This document shows, one piece after another, positions 61,128-64,000 of a DNA stretch of 64,000 bases. The stretch is from an uncultured Gammaproteobacteria bacterium (GTDB lineage: Bacteria; Pseudomonadota; Gammaproteobacteria; HK1), in contig OY282378.1 of NCBI GenBank assembly GCA_958295835.1, forward strand, positions 4,737,694 through 4,801,693. The letters run 5' to 3'. Within the stretch, counting starts at the first letter, position 1. Every line of letters begins with the position of its first letter. Under the pieces are notes generated by a model. It made no database searches. It was not told where the DNA came from and saw only the letters and a list, made by a program, of their open reading frames with translations. Made by a program: the position numbers and the translations under genes.

Positions 61128-61290
61128 CCGACCGCCTCCTTGAACGCCGCCGCCGGTCCCCTCGCGCAATCTCCGAGGCCGACCGCAGTCCTTTGCTCCG
61201 CCCGCACCGGAAACCAGCGTCGCGCCGCGCGGCTGAGACCTTCCTGCCCGTCGCTCATTCGGCCCCCTCCCTGAACGCCACCGCCGGCAC
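61065..61290 (-). repeat. 131-bp tandem duplication of the dsrJ-dsrO junction
   Basis: The dsrJ end plus dsrO beginning occurs twice, about 131 bp apart. One copy (near 61212-61290) has the real dsrJ stop with an ATGA start of a relic frame MSDGQEGLSRAARRWF (61124-61258, 44 codons). The other has a relic of the dsrJ end (AAAFKEAVG) followed by the real dsrO start. The two versions differ at many bases, so the event is not recent. Confidence 0.7.
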
Positions 61291-61680
61291 CGCGGCGTGG
61301 CATCCGAAGCAGTCGATCTTCACGGAGACGTAGGCGTGGCAGCTCGCGCAGAACTGGCCGGGAGCGTCGATGCGCACCCACTGCCCGGCCGCGTCCTTCG
61401 CGGCATGGCAGTCGATACACCCGGCGAGGCTGTGGCGCGTGGTGCGGATCCCCTCGTGCACGGTGTCGTCGCGCTGGTGCATGAGGAACGTCATGTGCTC
61501 GCGCCGGATGACCGGGAGCGGCTCGACGCACGCTGCGCCCCTGATCGCCTTGACGAGCGCCGGCAGCGGCACGCCGTCCGCCGCCCGTGCATCGGCGCCA
61601 GCGCCGAACGCGATACCCGCGACGGCCAGCATCAGCACGATGGCCGCACGATGGCCCGTGTGTCGTCGCCGGGGAACCAT
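61255..61680 (-). CDS. dsrJ: DsrJ, triheme cytochrome c
   Basis: A 141-residue periplasmic cytochrome with exactly three heme motifs: CIDCH, CASCH and CFGCH. A hydrophobic signal anchor (AAIVLMLAVAGIAFGAG) lies near the N-terminus. DsrJ of sulfur oxidisers has three hemes, one with unusual axial ligation involving Cys; a free Cys (AACVEPLPV) is present here. The start at 61680 gives a normal length; an in-frame ATG at 61776 right after dsrL would add 32 residues that do not look like a signal peptide. Confidence 0.85.
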   Translation of the reverse strand: MVPRRRHTGHRAAIVLMLAVAGIAFGAGADARAADGVPLPALVKAIRGAACVEPLPVIRREHMTFLMHQRDDTVHEGIRTTRHSLAGCIDCHAAKDAAGQWVRIDAPGQFCASCHAYVSVKIDCFGCHAAVPAVAFREGAE

Positions 61681-61782
61681 CGGCGGACGGTGACGGCGAA
61701 CGGCCAGAAAACCACCTTGCCGTGGTGCCGCGGCAGTACGTATCGGGGTCGCCGAAGCCTGTCCACCCAGGCCCATGTCGGC

Positions 61783-63738
61783 TTACCCGCCCATGCCCAT
61801 GTCGATGTAGCCGCTGGGGCAGACGTCGGCGCAGATGTGGCAGCCGATGCAGCGGGTGTAGTCGGTGTCCACGTAGCGCCCGGTGGTGCCCTTGTCCTTC
61901 TTGACCCGGAACACCGCGTCCTGCGGGCAGTAGATGACGCAGTTGTCGCATTCGAAGCAGAGCCCGCAGCTCATGCAGCGCGCCGCCTCGGCCATCGCCT
62001 GCTCCTCGCCCAGCCCGACGATGCGCTCCTCGAAGTGCCCGAGCACCGCCTCGCCCGAGGGCACCCGCTCCTCGCGCCGGTGGCGGGGCGTGGGCGGGAA
62101 ATGCCCGAGGAACAGCTCGTCGGCCGGCACGATCTCGTGGGCGGAGCGGTCCTCGAAGTTGTGCACCGCGTAGTTCGAGAAGCAGGTGCCCCACTCCTGC
62201 CGGTGGTCATAGTCCTCGGGGGCGAGGCGCTGCTCGCGCAGCTTGTCGAGGAGCCTGAAGTGGTGCACGTCCACCTTCGGGCGACGGGTGGGCTCCAGGC
62301 CGCCGAGGTGCTGGTCGATGCAGCCCGCCGCGATGGACGCCTGGCCGATGGCGGTGGTGAGCAGATGCGGTCGGACGATGTCGCCGGCGACGAAGTGCCC
62401 GGGTCGGCCGGGCACCCGGTAGAACGCATCGGCGTCGATCAGCCCCCGGCCGTTGTCCAGCGTTTCGAGTCCTTCGAGATTGCCGCCCTGACCGATGGCG
62501 GAGACCACCAGATCCGCCTCGATCTCGAACTCCGTGCCTTCGCGCGCCACCGGCCGGCCCTCGACCATGTCGCATTCGGCGAAGCGCAGCGCCCGCGCCC
62601 GCCCGTCGCCGGCGAGCACCACCTCGGTCGGCATCACCCCGGTGAGCACCGTCACCCCTTCCTTCAGTGCGTCCTCGACCTCGTGCTCGGCCGCGGTCAT
62701 GCCGGAGCGCGGGAGCAGCGAGGTCAGGGTCACCGTCGCACCGGTGCGCGCCGCCGTCACCGCGACATCGTGGGCGACGAACCCATGCACCACCATCTCG
62801 GGCCGATCCTTCGGGTTGATCCGGTTGATCCGTCCGAGCCGGCGGGCCACGGAGACCACGTCGATCGACGTATCGCCGCCGCCGACGCAGACCACCCGGT
62901 CCGCCGCCACCTGCAACCTGCCTTCGTTGAACGCCTCCAGGAACTTCACCCCGCTCACGCAGTTCGGCGCATCCCCGCCCGGCACCGGAAGGGGGCGCCC
63001 GCTCTGGCATCCGACCGTCCACAGCACCGCGTCGTGCTCCGCCTCGATCCGCTCGATGCCCACGTCGCGCCCCACCCGCGTCGAGAGCCGCGTCTCGATG
63101 CCGCCGAGGGCGAGGATGCGGTCGATCTCGTGGTCGAGGTACTGCCGTGGCGTTCGGTAGCCGGGGATGCCGTAGCGCATCATGCCGCCGAGCGCCTCGT
63201 GGTCGTCGTAGACCGTGCACCGATGCCCGCGCCGGCGGAGCTGGTACGCGGCGGTGAGTCCGGCCGGGCCGCCGCCGACGATGGCGATGCGCTTGCCGGT
63301 CTCGCGTTCGGGCGGCGCGAACGCGAAGTTCTCCGCGATGGCGCTGTCGCCGATGAACTGCTCCACGGAGTTGATGCCGACGAAGTCCTCGACCTCGTTG
63401 CGGTTGCAGCCGTCCTCGCAAGGCGCCGGGCAGACCCGGCCCATCTGCGCGGGGAAGGGGTTGGCGTCGGTGGCCCGCCGGAACGCGTACTCCTGCCAAC
63501 TCATGCCCTCCGGCGGCTTCTCCAGCCCCCGCACCACCTGGAGCCAGCCCCGCACGTCCTCCCCGGCCGGGCAGCTCCCCTGGCACGGCGGCGTGCGGTG
63601 CACGTAGGTCGGGCACTTGTGGGAGTAGTCCGCGTCGAAGATCTGCGACTCCAGGTCCGGCCAGCGGTGATCGCCGTCGCGGAACTTGCGGAACGTGTGG
63701 TTCCCGCTGCGGTGGGTCTTGCTCCAGGGGGTGGCCAT
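61783..63738 (-). CDS. dsrL: DsrL, NAD(P)H-dependent iron-sulfur flavoprotein
   Basis: A 651-residue protein with the DsrL layout: N-terminal GltD-like cluster region (CPTYVHRTPPCQGSCPAGED; CPAPCEDGCNRN), FAD site (IAIVGGGPAGLTAAYQLRRR), NAD(P) site (VVCVGGGDTSIDV) and a C-terminal double ferredoxin domain (CMSCGLCFECDNC; CIGCHICADVCPSGY). DsrL takes electrons from DsrAB during sulfur oxidation and passes them to NAD(P). The start at 63738 fits the family. Upstream, where dsrK would be expected, there is an IS3 fragment. Confidence 0.9.
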   Translation of the reverse strand: MATPWSKTHRSGNHTFRKFRDGDHRWPDLESQIFDADYSHKCPTYVHRTPPCQGSCPAGEDVRGWLQVVRGLEKPPEGMSWQEYAFRRATDANPFPAQMGRVCPAPCEDGCNRNEVEDFVGINSVEQFIGDSAIAENFAFAPPERETGKRIAIVGGGPAGLTAAYQLRRRGHRCTVYDDHEALGGMMRYGIPGYRTPRQYLDHEIDRILALGGIETRLSTRVGRDVGIERIEAEHDAVLWTVGCQSGRPLPVPGGDAPNCVSGVKFLEAFNEGRLQVAADRVVCVGGGDTSIDVVSVARRLGRINRINPKDRPEMVVHGFVAHDVAVTAARTGATVTLTSLLPRSGMTAAEHEVEDALKEGVTVLTGVMPTEVVLAGDGRARALRFAECDMVEGRPVAREGTEFEIEADLVVSAIGQGGNLEGLETLDNGRGLIDADAFYRVPGRPGHFVAGDIVRPHLLTTAIGQASIAAGCIDQHLGGLEPTRRPKVDVHHFRLLDKLREQRLAPEDYDHRQEWGTCFSNYAVHNFEDRSAHEIVPADELFLGHFPPTPRHRREERVPSGEAVLGHFEERIVGLGEEQAMAEAARCMSCGLCFECDNCVIYCPQDAVFRVKKDKGTTGRYVDTDYTRCIGCHICADVCPSGYIDMGMGG

Positions 63739-63884
63739 GATTTCGGTCTCTGTTGATGTTTCCCGGGTATCTCTCGGACCGGCAGGACGATCGGGAATAC
63801 GCCCCGGCAGATGGTCCCATCTTCATGCCTCTATCCGACAACCACGAAAGTCCGCTCCGGCTCTTTCCAAGGAAATTCTACCCT

Positions 63885-64000
63885 TTCGGCGAGCGTTGCC
63901 GGCGATGGGGCGTGGTGCCGTCGATGGGCTCGGTCGAGGACTGCTTCGACAGCGCCATGGCCGAGAGCTTCTTCGCCACCCTCGAATGCGAGCTGCTCGA
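63885..64000 (+). mobile_element. IS3-family transposase fragment (integrase core, cut by window edge)
   Basis: The frame reads FGERCRRWGVVPSMGS then VEDCFDSAMAESFFATLECE, the well-known C-terminal part of IS3-group OrfB around the last catalytic Glu region. Nothing matching the upstream part of OrfB precedes it, so its 5' side is missing. It continues past the window. It lies 146 bases upstream of dsrL on the opposite strand. Confidence 0.85.

Noticed and set aside
61297-63756. Plus-strand open frame of about 819 codons opposite dsrL and dsrJ
   Set aside because: The minus strand holds DsrL and DsrJ with all cysteine and heme motifs; the opposite frame is a low-complexity shadow.

Overview
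The window looks like chromosomal DNA of a GC-rich (roughly two-thirds G+C by eye) sulfur-oxidising proteobacterium, most likely a gammaproteobacterium. The main clue is a set of recognisable reverse-type dissimilatory sulfite reductase (dsr) accessory genes on the minus strand: dsrL, dsrJ, dsrO and dsrP at 58.1-63.7 kb, and dsrN and dsrR at 37.2-39.2 kb. Nearby are siroheme synthase (cysG), a TusA sulfur carrier, a periplasmic rhodanese and a NarX/NarL-type two-component pair. In Allochromatium vinosum the order dsrL-J-O-P-N-R is contiguous. Here it is cut by an IS3 transposase remnant upstream of dsrL, by a Phd/PIN toxin-antitoxin pair between dsrO and dsrP, and by about 19 kb of transport and catabolic genes between dsrP and dsrN. 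DsrAB, DsrC, DsrEFH, DsrM and DsrK are not in the window.

Layout. 0-8 kb: three tandem paralogues of a large AAA ATPase with a C-terminal PD-(D/E)XK nuclease-like domain (minus), enclosing a plus-strand catabolic trio (acetoacetate-decarboxylase-like, FAA-hydrolase-like, phenylacetate-CoA-ligase-like). 8-13.5 kb: a minus-strand operon with a TRAP transporter, a hot-dog thioesterase and indolepyruvate:ferredoxin oxidoreductase IorB. 13.5-17 kb: a decayed junction holding an iorA remnant, a broken Uma2 gene, a STAND-like ATPase, an AT-rich orphan secreted protein and an iorB remnant. 17-19.3 kb: intact iorA. 19.7-25 kb: a PrpF/GalD isomerase, a decayed PIN toxin pair, an amidohydrolase, a CobW GTPase and a nucleotidyltransferase with a small partner. 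25-31 kb: a complete dipeptide/oligopeptide ABC importer. 31-39.2 kb: the sulfur/siroheme block. 39.3-57.8 kb: a GntR regulator, two sets of polar-amino-acid ABC permeases and binding proteins, an aminotransferase, a DoeB-like deacylase, an EutA-like decarboxylase/isomerase, an M24 hydrolase, a GMC oxidoreductase, a PhyH dioxygenase, a second TRAP transporter and a PanB-like aldolase. This block resembles ectoine-type osmolyte uptake and breakdown clusters but is incomplete. 58-64 kb: dsrP, toxin-antitoxin, dsrO, dsrJ, dsrL, IS3 fragment.

A striking theme is genome remodelling. At least eight places carry short tandem duplications of gene ends, gene starts or gene junctions (30 to 131 bp). 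Two ancestral iorAB operons have decayed in a complementary way, so that one keeps iorA and the other keeps iorB. A dispersed palindromic element appears to have entered coding frames. One binding-protein gene is frameshifted. Together these suggest a genome with high repeat-mediated rearrangement, as seen in some symbionts or bacteria in the course of niche change. A host-associated life is inference only. No rRNA, tRNA or CRISPR array was recognised.
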